54,086 nt of DNA from Phormidium sp. OSCR (GTDB lineage Bacteria > Cyanobacteriota > Cyanobacteriia > Cyanobacteriales > Geitlerinemataceae). The notes under the pieces are model-generated. The model saw only the letters and a list, made by a program, of their open reading frames with translations. It was not told the DNA's origin and searched no databases. Positions within the stretch are counted from its first letter, which is position 1; the number at the start of each line of letters is the position of its first letter. Position numbers and translations under genes: made by a program. The stretch covers positions 1 to 54,086 of the forward strand of contig LJZT01000017.1 of NCBI GenBank assembly GCA_001314905.1, in the 5' to 3' direction. This document shows positions 53,995 through 54,086 of this stretch, in pieces.

Positions 53995-54086
53995 ACTCCC
54001 GGCGCTGAATCAAAGATTACAGCGCGGGATTCTCACAGATCGTGATTCTTGATTCAGCGAGACAACGTATTGAATCTGATTTCTCA
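53985..54086. mobile_element. Possible end of an IS200/IS605-type element
   Basis: The stretch GACTTGACATACTCCC followed by the imperfect hairpin CGGCGCTG...CAGCGC and GGGATTCTC resembles the terminal hairpins of IS200/IS605 (TnpB-carrying) elements. A further perfect inverted pair, GCTGAATCAA (54004-54013) and TTGATTCAGC (54049-54058), lies in the same stretch. The window stops before any transposase or tnpB could be seen, so this is an inference from end structure only. Confidence 0.4.

Overview
The window comes from a cyanobacterium, most likely a filamentous one. HIP1 octamers (GCGATCGC) run through nearly every gene. Intergenic gaps carry cyanobacterial heptanucleotide tandem repeats (STRR type). 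Many genes belong to families found mainly in cyanobacteria (PetL, DUF1400, DUF3038/DUF4335, DUF3134, DUF3143, DUF6761, class I aldolase, CHASE2-PAS-GGDEF).

Positions 1-34 kb are mostly housekeeping: the end of a WD40 protein; a cassette of Hsp70-like ATPase, coiled-coil protein and radical SAM protein; cytochrome bd oxidase (cydAB, minus strand); two exported DUF1400-type paralogues; DUF4335/DUF3038; mraY; a MidA-like methyltransferase; a second methyltransferase; class I fructose-bisphosphate aldolase; a Nudix hydrolase; malQ; aroB; petL; an OmpR-type regulator; a CHASE2-PAS-GGDEF diguanylate cyclase; two membrane glycosyltransferase-like proteins; murG; a Ser/Thr kinase; tRNA-Thr(CGT); rpoZ; a TPR protein; DUF3143; and a J-domain protein.

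From 34.2 to 53.8 kb lies a defence island built on a complete type I-D CRISPR-Cas locus. The array (34248-39778) has 76 near-identical 37-bp repeats and 75 spacers. It is read on the minus strand from a leader next to cas2. The cas genes, all minus strand, are in transcription order cas3', a small unknown gene, mntA, hepT, cas10d (csc3), cas7 (csc2), cas5 (csc1), cas6, cas4, cas1, cas2. A divergent gene at the cas3' end encodes a ribbon-helix-helix/WYL regulator, and the shared gap holds inverted and direct repeats that look like operators. A DUF433/DUF5615 toxin-antitoxin pair follows.

The most striking signal is in the 430-bp gap between cas3' and the small unknown gene. On the strand opposite the cas operon there is a near-consensus promoter (49617-49644), a short ORF, and a two-repeat degenerate mini-array (49741-49848). 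Its single pseudo-spacer begins with nine bases that match a site just upstream (49682 downward, minus strand), next to a GTC motif that fits the I-D PAM. The match continues to 18 of 23 bases, and two of the five mismatches fall on positions that type I complexes flip out. The site covers the start region of the mini-array's own promoter. This is the layout of a CreTA-like or autoregulatory crRNA-like element that uses the I-D Cascade as a repressor. I do not know of one described for type I-D.

The right edge carries a glycine-rich C-terminal gene fragment abutting a hairpin that resembles the end of an IS200/IS605-type element.
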